This document shows positions 17,838-27,046 of a stretch of 64,000 nucleotides of DNA, in pieces. How positions within the stretch are numbered: the stretch's first letter is position 1; every line of letters starts with the position of its first letter. Below the pieces are notes generated by a model, which saw only the letters and a program-made list of their open reading frames with translations, was not told the origin of the DNA and ran no database searches. The position numbers were made by a program, and so were the translations under genes. Source of the stretch: Zavarzinia aquatilis (GTDB taxonomy: Bacteria; Pseudomonadota; Alphaproteobacteria; Zavarziniales; Zavarziniaceae); assembly GCF_003173035.1 (NCBI RefSeq), contig NZ_QGLE01000006.1, forward strand, positions 578-64,577, written 5' to 3'.

Positions 17838-18542
17838 TCAGGCCAGATGCTGGCGGAAGAAGGCCAGCGTGCGCGCGTTGGCGAGATCGGCCGAAGCCTT
17901 GTCGTAATGGGCGCCGCCAATGCGGGCGAAGGCATGATCCTGCCCGGCATAGGTGTGGAGCGTGACCAGCGGATTGCCGCCCAGCCCCTCGGCCATTTTC
18001 GCCTGCGCTTCCGGCGGCACGAAGCCGTCCTTCTCGGCGATATGCAGCATCAGGGGCGTCTTGATGCCCGGGGCGAGATTCAGCACCTCGTTGATACCGA
18101 CACCGTAATAGCCGACCGAGGCGTCAATCGGGGTTTCCGCCGCCGTCCGGTAAGCCATGTGACCGCCAAGGCAGTAACCGACGGCGCCAACCTTGCCCGT
18201 CGTCCCCGGCAAGCCGGCGGCGACGGCCCGCGTCGCCTCGATATCCGCGATGCCCCTGGCGCGGTCGAAGGCGCCGAACAGCGAGAAGGCCCGGTCCCAT
18301 TCCGCCTTGGTCTGGTCGGTGATGTCGATGCCCGGCTCGATCCGCCAGAACAGGTCCGGGCAAATGGCGACGAAGCCTTCGCCCGCCAGCCAGTCGCAGA
18401 CGCCGCGCATGACCGCGTTCACGCCGAAGATTTCCTGGATGACGACGATCGCCGGGGCGGGCGCGCCACCCGCCGGCCGCGCCACATAGGCCGAGAAGCT
18501 GCCGCCGTCCGTTGCCGCGATGGTGATGCTCGATGCCGTCAT
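17838..18542 (-). CDS. Dienelactone hydrolase family protein
   Basis: Protein of 234 aa. Alpha/beta hydrolase of the DLH family, which opens dienelactones in aromatic degradation or hydrolyses other esters. The nucleophile cysteine lies in VGYCLGGHMAYR, the acid in EKDGFVPPEAQ and the histidine in YAGQDHAFAR, the expected Cys-Asp-His triad. ATG 18542 has an ideal aggagg-like site eight bases upstream; the longer frame adds repeat-encoded residues and is rejected. First gene of a likely two-gene unit with the quinone reductase. Confidence 0.92.
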   Translation of the reverse strand: MTASSITIAATDGGSFSAYVARPAGGAPAPAIVVIQEIFGVNAVMRGVCDWLAGEGFVAICPDLFWRIEPGIDITDQTKAEWDRAFSLFGAFDRARGIADIEATRAVAAGLPGTTGKVGAVGYCLGGHMAYRTAAETPIDASVGYYGVGINEVLNLAPGIKTPLMLHIAEKDGFVPPEAQAKMAEGLGGNPLVTLHTYAGQDHAFARIGGAHYDKASADLANARTLAFFRQHLA

Positions 18543-18598
18543 CAGATCCTCCCTGAATTGTGCTGGGATGCTAGCGCCCGAAAGCGTCCTTGTCATGG

Positions 18599-18647
18599 CA
18601 TCGCGTCGCGGGGGCATCGCGTCGCGGGGGCATCGCGTCACGGGGGG
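18599..18647. repeat. Tandem repeat, three copies of a 16-base unit
   Basis: Unit catcgcgtcgcggggg occurs at 18599-18614 and 18615-18630 exactly, and as a 17-base variant at 18631-18647. A related catccc-type half unit follows. It lies in the divergent gap between the dienelactone hydrolase and the DUF6438-like gene. Confidence 0.85.
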
Positions 18648-18724
18648 CATCCCCCCGGTGGGGCATCCCGTCGACAAGTCGGGGCCAAGCCACTAGCATG
18701 GCGGCGCATCGGCGGAGGCAGGGC

Positions 18725-19993
18725 ATGGCACGACGGGTCACGGTGGTTGTGGCGGGCATTCTCGCCGCCCTGTCCCTGACGCGCGCCGCGCAGGCGGACG
18801 AGACCCCGCTGGTCGACAGCAGCGAGATCCGCGAGCATCTGGCCCCCGGCAGCCCGCCCCTTTATTTCAACAGCGATTCGGCGGATGTGACCTTCGGCGA
18901 GGCGGTTTCCCTCGACATTGCCATTGATGGAACAGGATCGGTTACATCGGCCAAGCCGAGCCGGGGCGACGACGAATACTACGAACGCGCCGTGCAACTG
19001 GCCATGTCCCTGCATTTCCGCCCGTTCGAGCGCGGCGGCAGGGATGTCGCCGTTACCGGCCCGCTGACCATCCCGATCTTTCCGCGGACACGCCCCCCGG
19101 CCGAGCGGCCTTTTCCCAGGGCCAGCGCCGCCGAAACCGAGATTTCCATCCAGCACACCGCCTGTTACGGCACCTGCCCGATCTATACCGTCACCATCGG
19201 GGGCGATGGCCGTGTCAGCTATGACGGCGGTTTCAATGTCGCCTTCGCCGGCCGGGTGGAGGAGCGGGTCGACCCCGCCGCCGTCGCCGCCCTGATCGAG
19301 CAGTTCCGCGCCGCGCAATTCTTCGGCCTCGAGGATGAATATGCCGCCGAGGTCACGGACCTGCCGTCGACCGTGCTGCGCCTGCGCCTGGGCAAAGCCG
19401 AAAAGAAAGTGGTCGATTACGCCGGCCTCTACGACGGGATGCCGCCCACGGTCGTCGCGCTGGAGCGGGCGGTGGAACATCTGGCGCGCAGCGCGCGCTG
19501 GGTCTCGGGCGGCGTGGAAATCGTCGACGATCTGAGGGCTGCCGGTTGGGACTTCCAGGCCCCCGCCGCTGCCGGGGCGCTGGCCTGCAGCATCCGCCCG
19601 GGGGCAGGACCGCTCGTCGGCGCGCTGCTGGCGCGGGGTGTCGCCCCGACGGGATCCTGCCGCGGTATCTTCGCCCTGACCCTGGCGGCGCAATACAGCG
19701 ACGGCGACGTGGTCGACCGCCTGCTGGCGGCCGGTGCCCTCGACGCGCCCAGCGGCGACCAGCGCCAGCGCGCCGTGATCGCCGCGGTACGCGGCGGCAA
19801 GCCCGACATCCTCGCCGCCATCTTGCGCCGGGGCGGCGACCCCGACGCGCGCGAGCCGGAAGGCGACAGTGCCCTCGCCATCGCGCGGGCGCAGACCGCG
19901 CCCGACCAGGTGCCCGACTGGCTCGGGCCGGCCTATCTCGAAGACCTCAAGGCCATCGTCGCTCTGCTCGAAGCGGCGGGCGCGAAACCTTAA
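18725..19993 (+). CDS. Exported protein with DUF6438-like domain and ankyrin-like repeats
   Basis: Protein of 422 aa. Signal peptide 1-22 (MARRVTVVVAGILAALSLTRAAQA). A beta-rich N-terminal region is followed by a DUF6438-type domain (about 135-260: ISIQHTACYGTCPIYTVTI, GRVSYDGG, FFGLEDEYAAEVTDLPSTVLRLRLG). The C-terminal third has ankyrin-like helices (VVDRLLAAGALDAPSGDQRQR, PDILAAILRRGGDPDAREPEGDSALAIARA). Periplasmic, function unknown. ATG 18725 is preceded by ggagg; an upstream ATG at 18698 would put charged residues before the signal. Overlaps the convergent methyltransferase gene by four bases. Confidence 0.8.
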   Translation: MARRVTVVVAGILAALSLTRAAQADETPLVDSSEIREHLAPGSPPLYFNSDSADVTFGEAVSLDIAIDGTGSVTSAKPSRGDDEYYERAVQLAMSLHFRPFERGGRDVAVTGPLTIPIFPRTRPPAERPFPRASAAETEISIQHTACYGTCPIYTVTIGGDGRVSYDGGFNVAFAGRVEERVDPAAVAALIEQFRAAQFFGLEDEYAAEVTDLPSTVLRLRLGKAEKKVVDYAGLYDGMPPTVVALERAVEHLARSARWVSGGVEIVDDLRAAGWDFQAPAAAGALACSIRPGAGPLVGALLARGVAPTGSCRGIFALTLAAQYSDGDVVDRLLAAGALDAPSGDQRQRAVIAAVRGGKPDILAAILRRGGDPDAREPEGDSALAIARAQTAPDQVPDWLGPAYLEDLKAIVALLEAAGAKP

Positions 19994-20529
19994 GTCTCCG
20001 GCACCGCGATGCCCTCATGGGCGAGCAGCCAGCGTTTGACGTCTTCCGAGCCGCCATAGCCGCCGAGCCGGGGGCCGGCGGCGAGCACGCGGTGGCAGGG
20101 CACGAGCAGGCCGACCGGGTTGCGGCCGCAGGCCTGACCCACCGCCTGGGCCGCGACGCCGCCGAGGGTGCGGGCGAGGGCGCCATAGGTCTCGAACTGG
20201 CCGAAGGGGATGGCGGCGATGCGGCGCCAGACCTTGCGCTGGAACGGCGTGCAGTGCGGCGCGATGGGCAGGTCGAAGTCCCGGCGCCGGCCGGCGAAAT
20301 AATCCTCCACCTGGCCGAGGGCGAGACGCAGCAGGATGTCGTCCGCCGGGGTATCGTCGCCGCTGGGCGACCAGCCGGCGGCGGTGACCGCGTCGGCGCG
20401 CACCGTGACGTGGAACATCCCGATCGGGGTCTGCACGCGGGCTTCGGCCAAGGTCTCGACCTTCCATGGTTGTCTTGCGTCGGCACTGCGCTGATCTAAA
20501 CTGATCCGGCCCATCGTCGCCATATCCAT
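19990..20529 (-). CDS. ogt: Methylated-DNA--protein-cysteine methyltransferase (Ogt/AdaB type)
   Basis: Protein of up to 179 aa; an internal ATG at 20514 would remove five residues and neither start has a clear ribosome-binding site. It transfers the alkyl group from O6-alkylguanine to its own cysteine, in PCHRVL within GRNPVGLLVPCHRVLAAG. The DNA-binding helix region TPFQRKVWRRIAAIPFGQFETYGALA and the C-terminal LGGYGGSEDVKRWLLAHEG are typical. Single-use suicide enzyme in direct DNA repair. Confidence 0.93.
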   Translation of the reverse strand: MDMATMGRISLDQRSADARQPWKVETLAEARVQTPIGMFHVTVRADAVTAAGWSPSGDDTPADDILLRLALGQVEDYFAGRRRDFDLPIAPHCTPFQRKVWRRIAAIPFGQFETYGALARTLGGVAAQAVGQACGRNPVGLLVPCHRVLAAGPRLGGYGGSEDVKRWLLAHEGIAVPET

Positions 20530-20555
20530 GGCGGCGACAAGCGGAAGAGGACGCC

Positions 20556-20843
20556 ATGAAGATCAACGTCGAATTCGATATCACCCCGGAGGAGGCCCGT
20601 CGCGTCCTCGGCCTGCCCGATCTCGAGCCGATGCAGCAGCGCATTCTGGCCGAACTCGAAGGCCGGATGACCCAATATCTGAATGTCATCGACCCCGAGA
20701 CCATCTTCAAGCAATGGCTGCCCATGGGCATTCAGGGTGGCCTGCAGGGCTTCGAGAAATTCCAGGACTTCCTGTGGTCCGCCGCCAGCTCGGTGCGGGG
20801 CGGCGGCAAGCGCAAGCCCGAGACCAAGGACGAGACGAAGTGA
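20556..20843 (+). CDS. DUF6489 family protein
   Basis: Protein of 95 aa: VEFDITPEEARRVLGLPDLEPMQ at the N-terminus, a helical middle (RILAELEGRMTQYLN), then WLPMGIQGGLQGFEKFQDFLW and a Lys/Glu-rich tail. This small protein is conserved in alphaproteobacteria; function unknown. The amphipathic C-terminal helix resembles phasin-like surface proteins, but that is only a resemblance. The stop overlaps the ferredoxin start (GTGA) by three bases, indicating translational coupling. Confidence 0.8.
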   Translation: MKINVEFDITPEEARRVLGLPDLEPMQQRILAELEGRMTQYLNVIDPETIFKQWLPMGIQGGLQGFEKFQDFLWSAASSVRGGGKRKPETKDETK

Positions 20844-21205
20844 GCGATCGGAGCCTGCCGGGCGATCCCGCGCCCTATTACGAAGCCCATGTCTTCGCCT
20901 GTGTGAACGAGCGTCCCGATGTCCATCCCCGCAGCTCCTGCAAGGCGCGCGGGGGTGTTCCTTTACGCAATTACATGAAGGTCCGGGCCGACGAGCTGGG
21001 ACTCGAGAATGTCCGCATCAATCAGGCCGGCTGCCTCGACCGCTGCGAGCTCGGCCCCGTGCTGGTCATCTATCCCGAAGGCATCTGGTATGCCCCGCGC
21101 ACGCCCGCCGATATCGACGAAATCCTCGAAATCCATCTGAAGCAGGGTGGGCGGGTGACGCGGCTGATGCTGCCACCCGACCAGAAACTGCCTGCCGCCG
21201 AATAA
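20840..21205 (+). CDS. Thioredoxin-like [2Fe-2S] ferredoxin
   Basis: Protein of 121 aa from a GTG start overlapping the upstream stop. Four cysteines fit the thioredoxin-like ferredoxin cluster: HVFACVNERP, SSCKARGG, then AGCLDRCELGPVLVIYPEG. The C-terminal ADIDEILEIHLKQGG is typical. Electron carrier or cluster-bearing protein in the cytosol; partner unknown. One base separates it from mnmE, so DUF6489, ferredoxin and mnmE may form one transcript. Confidence 0.88.
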   Translation: MSDRSLPGDPAPYYEAHVFACVNERPDVHPRSSCKARGGVPLRNYMKVRADELGLENVRINQAGCLDRCELGPVLVIYPEGIWYAPRTPADIDEILEIHLKQGGRVTRLMLPPDQKLPAAE

Positions 21206-21206
21206 G

Positions 21207-22502
21207 GTGAGCGAGACCATCTTCGCCCTGGCGTCCGGCCGGGGCCGGGCCGGCGTCGCCGTGATGCGCCTGTCCGGCCCGCTGGCCGGGTCCGCGCTCG
21301 ACCGGTTGTGCGGCGTGCGGCCCGCCGCCCGCATGGCCCGTCTGGCGCCGCTGCGCGATCCGGAAAATGGCGAGGTCATCGACCGGGCGCTGGTGCTGTG
21401 GTTTCCGGCCCCGGCCAGTTTCACCGGCGAGGATGTCGCCGAGCTTCATGTCCATGGCGGGCGCGCCATCGTCACCCGGCTGACCGCCGTGCTGACCGGA
21501 CTTGGCCTTCGCCCGGCTGGTCCTGGCGAATTCACCCGCCGCGCCTTCGAGGCCGGCAAGCTCGACCTGTCGCAGGCCGAGGCCATCGCCGACCTTGTCG
21601 ATGCCGAGACCGAGGCCCAGCGCCGCCAGGCCCTGCGCCAGCTCGACGGCGCCATGGGCAGGCTCTACGAGGGCTGGCGCGACCGGCTGAAAGTCCTGCT
21701 GGCCCGGCTGGAAGCCTTGATCGACTTTCCCGACGAAGGCCTCGACGATGCCATCGAAGGCGCGGTGCTGGAGGGGGCGGCGGTGCTGCGGGCCGAGATC
21801 GCCGCCCATCTCGCCAATGGGCGGCGCGGTGAGCGGTTGCGCGACGGCTTCGAGATCGCCATCACCGGCGCGCCCAATGTCGGCAAGTCCAGCCTGCTGA
21901 ACCGGCTGTCCGCGTCCGAGGTCGCCATCGTCTCCGATATTCCGGGCACGACACGGGACGTGATCGAGGTTGCCCTCGACCTCGGCGGTTATCGCGTGCT
22001 GCTGATCGACACGGCGGGCCTGCGCGAGACCGATGATCCGATCGAGCGGGAAGGGGTGCGCCGCGCCCTGGCCCGGGCGGAGGGCGCCGACCTGCGCCTG
22101 CAGGTCATCGTGCCGGGGGATGCGCCGCCGCCCGAATCGCCGGGACGGGAGAGCATCCTCGTCCTCAACAAATGCGATCTCGGCGCCGGGCCGGCCGGCG
22201 CCCTGCCGGTCTCGGCCCTGAGCGGGCAGGGGATCGACGGGCTTCTGGCCGCCATCGCCACCCGGGTCGCCGCCCGCCTCGATTCGGCGGAAGCCCCGGC
22301 GATCACCCGCGCCCGCCACCGGCTGGCGGTGGAAGAGGCCGTGGCCAGTCTCGACCGTGCCCTGCTGCCCGGTTTCCTGCCGGCGGAATTGCGGGCGGAG
22401 GACCTGCGCCTTGCCCTGCGCGCGCTGGGCCGGGTGGTTGGCGCGGTCGATGTCGAAGACCTGCTCGACGTCATCTTCTTCGAGTTCTGCATCGGCAAAT
22501 GA
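21207..22502 (+). CDS. mnmE: tRNA uridine-5-carboxymethylaminomethyl modification GTPase MnmE
   Basis: Protein of 431 aa. With MnmG it installs the carboxymethylaminomethyl group at U34 of tRNAs. The N-terminal formyl-THF-binding domain has [16 protein letters not shown]. The GTPase domain shows P-loop GAPNVGKSS (about 221-229), PGTTRD, DTAGLRE and NKCD. The conserved C-terminal CIGK carries the functional cysteine. GTG start one base after the ferredoxin stop. A parS site follows the stop directly. Confidence 0.96.
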   Translation: MSETIFALASGRGRAGVAVMRLSGPLAGSALDRLCGVRPAARMARLAPLRDPENGEVIDRALVLWFPAPASFTGEDVAELHVHGGRAIVTRLTAVLTGLGLRPAGPGEFTRRAFEAGKLDLSQAEAIADLVDAETEAQRRQALRQLDGAMGRLYEGWRDRLKVLLARLEALIDFPDEGLDDAIEGAVLEGAAVLRAEIAAHLANGRRGERLRDGFEIAITGAPNVGKSSLLNRLSASEVAIVSDIPGTTRDVIEVALDLGGYRVLLIDTAGLRETDDPIEREGVRRALARAEGADLRLQVIVPGDAPPPESPGRESILVLNKCDLGAGPAGALPVSALSGQGIDGLLAAIATRVAARLDSAEAPAITRARHRLAVEEAVASLDRALLPGFLPAELRAEDLRLALRALGRVVGAVDVEDLLDVIFFEFCIGK

Positions 22503-22518
22503 TGTTTCACGTGAAACA
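22503..22518. other. parS: parS centromere site 1
   Basis: A perfect match to the bacterial parS palindrome, tgtttcacgtgaaaca, bound by ParB. It starts at the base after the mnmE stop codon, in the mnmE-mnmG gap. An identical site lies about 2 kb downstream inside rsmG, and parA-parB follow, which makes a chance match very unlikely. Confidence 0.96.
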
Positions 22519-22584
22519 GCGGCGCGAAGCCCTGTCGCAAAAACCTCGTTTGACTGTATCGCGCCAGCGCCTAGAGTGCCGGCC

Positions 22585-24435
22585 ATGACCCAATACGACG
22601 TGATCGTGATCGGCGGCGGCCATGCCGGCTGCGAGGCTGCGGCAGCCGCGGCGCGCTTTGGCGCGCGCACCCTTCTGCTCACCCATCGCCGGGAAACAAT
22701 CGGCGAAATGTCCTGCAATCCCGCCATCGGCGGCCTTGCCAAGGGCCATCTGGTGCGGGAGATCGACGCCCTCGACGGCGTCATGGCCCGGGCCATCGAC
22801 CGGGGCGGCATCCAGTTCCGCGTGCTGAACCAGTCCAAGGGACCGGCGGTGCGCGGCCCGCGCGCCCAGGCCGACCGCAAACTCTATCGCCAGGCGGTGC
22901 AGGCCCTGCTGGCAGAACAGCCGGGCCTCGACATTCTCGCCGCCCCGGCGGAAGACCTGATCGTCAATGACGGCCGCATCGTCGGCGTCGTGCTGGCCGA
23001 CGGGCGGGAGATTTCCTGCGCCGCCGTGGTGCTGACCACCGGCACCTTCCTGCGCGGTCTCATTCACATCGGGGAAGAGAAGATCCCCGCCGGCCGGGTG
23101 GGCGAGGCGCCGAGCCTTGGCCTGTCCGCCGCGCTTGCCCGTATCGGCTTCACGCTCGGCCGGCTGAAGACCGGAACCCCGGCCCGGCTTGACGGCCGCA
23201 CCATCGACTGGGCCAGCCTCGAGATGCAGCAGGGCGACGATCCGCCCCAGCCGTTCTCCTTCCTGACCCAGGCGATCGAGACGCCGCAGATCGCCTGCGG
23301 CATCACCTATACCAGCGAGGCCAGCCACGCCCTGATCCGCGCCAACTTGCATCGGGCGCCGATGTATTCCGGCCAGATCGAAAGCGTCGGCCCGCGCTAC
23401 TGCCCCTCGATCGAGGACAAAGTGGTGCGTTTCGCCGAGAAGGAACGCCACCAGATCTTCCTCGAGCCGGAAGGGCTGGACGACGACACGGTCTACCCCA
23501 ACGGCATTTCCACCTCGCTGCCGCGCGACGTTCAGGCCGCCTTGCTGACGACCATCCCGGGGCTGGAACGGGCGACCATGCTGCGCCCCGGCTATGCCAT
23601 CGAATATGATTTCGTCGACCCGCGCGAGCTGACCCACCAGCTGGAGACCCGGCGCTGCCCCGGGCTCTATCTCGCCGGTCAGATCAACGGCACCACAGGT
23701 TACGAGGAGGCGGCGGCCCAAGGCCTGATGGCCGGGCTGAACGCCGCCCGCGCGGCCGGGGGCGGGCAGGGGGTCATGCTCGACCGGGCCGATGGCTACA
23801 TCGGTGTGATGATCGACGACCTGGTGACCAAGGGCACGCGCGAGCCCTACCGCATGTTCACCAGCCGGGCCGAATACCGCCTGCTGCTGCGGGCCGACAA
23901 TGCCGACCGCCGCCTGACCGACAAGGGCCTTCACTGGGGCTGCGTCGGCACCGCCCGCGCTACCGCCTTCGCCGCCAAGAAGGCTGCCGTCGAGGCCGCG
24001 CTAAACCTTGCCCGCGACACCCGCCTGACGCCCAACGAGGCGGCTGCCCTCGGCCTCGCGGTCAATCAGGATGGCCAGCGCCGCTCCATCCTCGACCTGC
24101 TGCGCCTGCCCGGCGCCTCGCTCGCCAGCCTGGCCGCCCATTGGCCCTGGCTGGCCGAAATGCCGGCCGATGTCGCCGAGCAGGTCGAGATCGAAGCCCT
24201 CTATGCCGGCTATATCGACCGGGTGGAAGCGGATATCCGCGCCTTCCGCCGGGACGAAAATCTGACCCTGCCGGCTGATATCGACTTTGCCGCCATCGGC
24301 GGATTGTCGGCGGAAATCCGCCTGAAACTCGACGCCGCCCGACCGCCCACCCTCGGTGCGGCAGCGCGCATATCTGGCGTTACCCCCGCCGCCCTTACGG
24401 CCCTGTTGGCCCATGTCCGGAAGCGAGTCGCCTAA
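22585..24435 (+). CDS. mnmG: tRNA uridine-5-carboxymethylaminomethyl modification enzyme MnmG (GidA)
   Basis: Protein of 616 aa. FAD-dependent partner of MnmE in U34 modification. N-terminal Rossmann motif [21 protein letters not shown], then [20 protein letters not shown], the tRNA/active-site stretch [18 protein letters not shown], and [17 protein letters not shown], all hallmark GidA motifs. The ATG at 22585 gives the standard N-terminus ([12 protein letters not shown]). Preceded by parS and followed one base later by rsmG or its upstream start. Confidence 0.97.
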   Translation: MTQYDVIVIGGGHAGCEAAAAAARFGARTLLLTHRRETIGEMSCNPAIGGLAKGHLVREIDALDGVMARAIDRGGIQFRVLNQSKGPAVRGPRAQADRKLYRQAVQALLAEQPGLDILAAPAEDLIVNDGRIVGVVLADGREISCAAVVLTTGTFLRGLIHIGEEKIPAGRVGEAPSLGLSAALARIGFTLGRLKTGTPARLDGRTIDWASLEMQQGDDPPQPFSFLTQAIETPQIACGITYTSEASHALIRANLHRAPMYSGQIESVGPRYCPSIEDKVVRFAEKERHQIFLEPEGLDDDTVYPNGISTSLPRDVQAALLTTIPGLERATMLRPGYAIEYDFVDPRELTHQLETRRCPGLYLAGQINGTTGYEEAAAQGLMAGLNAARAAGGGQGVMLDRADGYIGVMIDDLVTKGTREPYRMFTSRAEYRLLLRADNADRRLTDKGLHWGCVGTARATAFAAKKAAVEAALNLARDTRLTPNEAAALGLAVNQDGQRRSILDLLRLPGASLASLAAHWPWLAEMPADVAEQVEIEALYAGYIDRVEADIRAFRRDENLTLPADIDFAAIGGLSAEIRLKLDAARPPTLGAAARISGVTPAALTALLAHVRKRVA

Positions 24436-24454
24436 TATGGCTCTGGAGCGCCCG

Positions 24455-25072
24455 ATGACCGCCGAGGGTTTCGCCGCGGCCGTCCCTGTTTCACGTGAAA
24501 CATTGCTGCGGCTTGCCGCCTATGGCGACCTTCTGGTGAAGTGGCAGGCGAAGATCAATCTGGTCGGGCCAGCGACGCTGCCCGACCTGTGGCGCCGCCA
24601 CATGCTCGATTCAGCCCAGCTGTTCAGCCTGCTGCCCGAGGCGCCTGAGGGCCGCAAGCGCCGCCTGATCGACCTTGGCTCCGGTGCCGGCTTCCCGGGT
24701 CTCGTCCTCGCCATCATGGGGGCAGGGGATGTTCACCTCGTCGAAAGCGACCAGCGCAAATGCGCCTTCCTGCGCGAGGCGGCCCGCATCACCGGGACCG
24801 AGGTCACCATTCACCCCTTGCGCATCGAAACCCTAGCGCCGCTGGACGCGGATGTGGTTACCGCACGGGCACTCGCCCCACTGGCGAAACTGCTCGATTG
24901 GGCGGCGCCGCACCGATCTGCCCACACGATTCACATAATCCCCAAGGGCAAGGAGGCCGAGGCCGAATTGACCCAGGCCGCGCAAGGTTCCACACTGGAG
25001 GTCGAGCGGGTCCAGAGTCTGACCGACCCGGCCGCCACCATCTTCCGGATTCGGGTGATCGAACATGACTGA
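24455..25072 (+). CDS. rsmG: 16S rRNA (guanine527-N7)-methyltransferase RsmG (GidB)
   Basis: Protein of 205 aa from ATG 24455, which has a tggag site; an in-frame ATG at 24437 (MALERP) would add six residues. SAM-dependent methylation of G527 in 16S rRNA. Seen: WQAKINLVG, WRRHMLDSAQL, IDLGSGAGFPGLVLAI (SAM-binding loop), VESDQRKCAFLREAAR and VVTARALAPL. A parS site lies inside the coding sequence. The last eight bases overlap parA. Confidence 0.95.
   Translation: MTAEGFAAAVPVSRETLLRLAAYGDLLVKWQAKINLVGPATLPDLWRRHMLDSAQLFSLLPEAPEGRKRRLIDLGSGAGFPGLVLAIMGAGDVHLVESDQRKCAFLREAARITGTEVTIHPLRIETLAPLDADVVTARALAPLAKLLDWAAPHRSAHTIHIIPKGKEAEAELTQAAQGSTLEVERVQSLTDPAATIFRIRVIEHD
24487..24502. other. parS: parS centromere site 2, inside rsmG
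   Basis: Second perfect tgtttcacgtgaaaca palindrome, located within the first codons of rsmG where it encodes VSRET. Together with the site at 22503 it forms a ParB loading zone about 8.5-10 kb from the proposed oriC. Confidence 0.96.
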
Positions 25073-25868
25073 CGCCAGGCCATCGGATGTGCGTATCATC
25101 GCCGTAGCCAACCAGAAGGGCGGCGTCGGCAAGACGACCACCGCGATCAATCTGGGCACCGCCCTGGCCGCCGTCGGGCGCCGGGTGCTGATCCTCGATC
25201 TCGATCCTCAGGGCAATGCCTCGACCGGCGTCGGCATCGACCGCGCCGCCCGCGAGATTACCTCCTACGATGCCCTGATGGGCGAGGCGACCCTGGCCGA
25301 GGCGCTGGTGGAAACCGCCATTCCCAATCTCTCCCTCGTGCCGTCGACCGTCGATCTGTCGGGGGCGGAGCTGGAACTGGTCGATCAGGAGCGCCGCGCC
25401 CACCGCCTCAAGGACGCGCTGGCCGCGCCGGAGATTGCCCGGGTGTTCGATTACGTCCTGATCGACTGCCCGCCGTCGCTGAACCTGCTGACCCTCAACG
25501 CCATGGTCGCCGCCGATTCGGTGCTGGTGCCCCTGCAGTGCGAATTCTTCGCCCTCGAAGGCCTCAGCCTGTTGCTGCGCACGGTCGAGCAGGTGCGCGG
25601 CAGCCTGAACCCGGGCCTGCAGATCCAGGGCGTCGTGCTGACCATGTATGACAACCGCAACAACCTGTCGGATCAGGTGGCGGCCGATGTCCGGGGCTTC
25701 CTCGGCAGCAAGGTCTACAACACGGTCATTCCGCGCAATGTCCGTATCTCGGAAGCGCCCAGCCATGGCCAGCCGGCGCTCGTCTATGATCATCGCTGCG
25801 CCGGCAGTCAGGCCTATATCAGGCTGGCCAGCGAATTGCTGCGCCGGGAAGAGCCGCGCGCGGCCTGA
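25065..25868 (+). CDS. parA: Chromosome partitioning ATPase ParA
   Basis: Protein of 267 aa. The deviant Walker A motif KGGVGKTT (18-25) marks the ParA/Soj family; ILDLDPQGNASTG and DYVLIDCPPSLNLLTLNA follow. Uses ATP-dependent DNA binding to move ParB-parS complexes from the origin at segregation. Starts inside the end of rsmG (8-base overlap) and is followed after 25 bases by parB. Confidence 0.96.
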   Translation: MTDARPSDVRIIAVANQKGGVGKTTTAINLGTALAAVGRRVLILDLDPQGNASTGVGIDRAAREITSYDALMGEATLAEALVETAIPNLSLVPSTVDLSGAELELVDQERRAHRLKDALAAPEIARVFDYVLIDCPPSLNLLTLNAMVAADSVLVPLQCEFFALEGLSLLLRTVEQVRGSLNPGLQIQGVVLTMYDNRNNLSDQVAADVRGFLGSKVYNTVIPRNVRISEAPSHGQPALVYDHRCAGSQAYIRLASELLRREEPRAA

Positions 25869-25893
25869 ATTCTCTCTGAAGGATCGAGTGTCG

Positions 25894-26796
25894 ATGGCTG
25901 AGGAAACCCGCAAGAAGGGTTTGGGGCGGGGGCTTTCCGCCCTCATGGGTGAAGTGCGGGACGCGGTGAATGCCGGCACCCCGGCGACCCCGGGCGAGCG
26001 GCCGCGGGCCTTACGCGAATTGCCCATCGAACAGGTTCAGCCCAATCCGAACCAGCCACGCAAACGCTTCACCGCCGAGGCGCTGGAAGACCTCGTCGCC
26101 TCGATCAGAACCCATGGCATCCTGCAGCCCATCCTGGTGCGCAGGATCGCGGCCGACCGTTACGAGATCATCGCCGGGGAGCGGCGTTGGCGCGCGGCGC
26201 AAAGCGCGCAGCTGCATCAGGTGCCGGTGGTCGTGAAGGAATTCACCGATCAGGAAGTGATGGAAGTCGCCCTGGTCGAAAACGTCCAGCGCGCCGACCT
26301 GACCGCGATCGAGGAGGCCGCCGGCTATCAGCGGCTGATCGAAGAATTCGGCCATACCCAGGACGTCATCGCCCGCATCATCGGCAAGTCGCGCAGCCAT
26401 ATCGCCAATACCCTGCGCCTGCTGGCCCTGCCGGCGCCGGTGAAGGCGCTGGTCGAACAGGGCTCGCTGTCGGCCGGCCATGCCCGCGCCCTCATCGGCC
26501 TGCCCGATGCCGCCGCCCTGGCGAAAAAGGCCGTGGACGAAGGCCTCTCCGTCCGCCAGATCGAAGACTTGGCCAAGAAGGCCAAATCCCCCGCCGCCGG
26601 TCCGGGCGGGGCAGGGGGCGGCGCCCCGGCCAAGGACATGGACACGCTGGAGCTGGAAGGCAATCTCGCCGCCGCCATCGGCCTGCCGGTCTCGATCCTG
26701 CACAAGGGCGATGCCGGCGGCAGCATCACCATCCGCTACAAGACCCTCGACGAACTCGATCAGATCTGCGGCAAGCTCAGCCGGGTCGAGGATTGA
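25894..26796 (+). CDS. parB: Chromosome partitioning protein ParB
   Basis: Protein of 300 aa. N-terminal KKGLGRGLSALMGE is the usual ParA-stimulating region. The CTPase/spreading domain shows NPNQPRKRF and GERRWRAA (95-102), and the parS-binding helix-turn-helix has RADLTAIEEAAGYQRL, then IIGKSRSHIANTLRLLALP. The C-terminal dimerisation part is GSITIRYKTLDELDQI. ATG 25894 chosen; an in-frame GTG six bases earlier is possible. Its targets are the two parS sites just upstream. Confidence 0.96.
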   Translation: MAEETRKKGLGRGLSALMGEVRDAVNAGTPATPGERPRALRELPIEQVQPNPNQPRKRFTAEALEDLVASIRTHGILQPILVRRIAADRYEIIAGERRWRAAQSAQLHQVPVVVKEFTDQEVMEVALVENVQRADLTAIEEAAGYQRLIEEFGHTQDVIARIIGKSRSHIANTLRLLALPAPVKALVEQGSLSAGHARALIGLPDAAALAKKAVDEGLSVRQIEDLAKKAKSPAAGPGGAGGGAPAKDMDTLELEGNLAAAIGLPVSILHKGDAGGSITIRYKTLDELDQICGKLSRVED

Positions 26797-26860
26797 GCCG
26801 GCTCTTGCGACGCCGTCGACTCGGCCCCATGATGACGTGAGTGAGACGGCGGGTGGCGAG

Positions 26861-27046
26861 ATGGGCAAGAATTCTCCCCTGATCTCGGAATTCGAGACTG
26901 AAGAACAGGAAGCCGGACATACGCGCTGGCTAAAGGCGAAGGTCGCGGCGGCCCTGAGGGATTCCCGGCCGGCCGTGGCTCATGAGGACGTCATGGCCGA
27001 AGCCGAAGCCATCGTCGCCACCAGCGAATCCCGCACAGACCGGTAA
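26861..27046 (+). CDS. PaaA2-like antitoxin / stability determinant
   Basis: Protein of 61 aa: PLISEFETEEQEAGHTRWLKAKVAAAL, DSRPAVAHEDVMAEAEAI. The SEFET...W...K...AL..PRP..PH..VM pattern matches the small PaaA2-family antitoxins that partner ParE toxins. Acidic, probably partly disordered and lacking a DNA-binding domain. An in-frame GTG at 26837 is an alternative start. The stop overlaps the toxin start (TAATG), indicating translational coupling. Sits 64 bases after parB. Confidence 0.82.
   Translation: MGKNSPLISEFETEEQEAGHTRWLKAKVAAALRDSRPAVAHEDVMAEAEAIVATSESRTDR

Noticed and set aside
15169-17907. A 912-codon open frame antisense to the TonB receptor and the quinone reductase
   Set aside because: Spans two real genes and the gap between them, with low-complexity composition and no motif. 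Shadow of GC-rich codons.
22503-22584. The mnmE-mnmG gap as the replication origin
   Set aside because: In some bacteria oriC lies near mnmG/rsmG, but this 82-base gap has a parS site and no DnaA-box cluster. The hemE-ppsR gap fits better.
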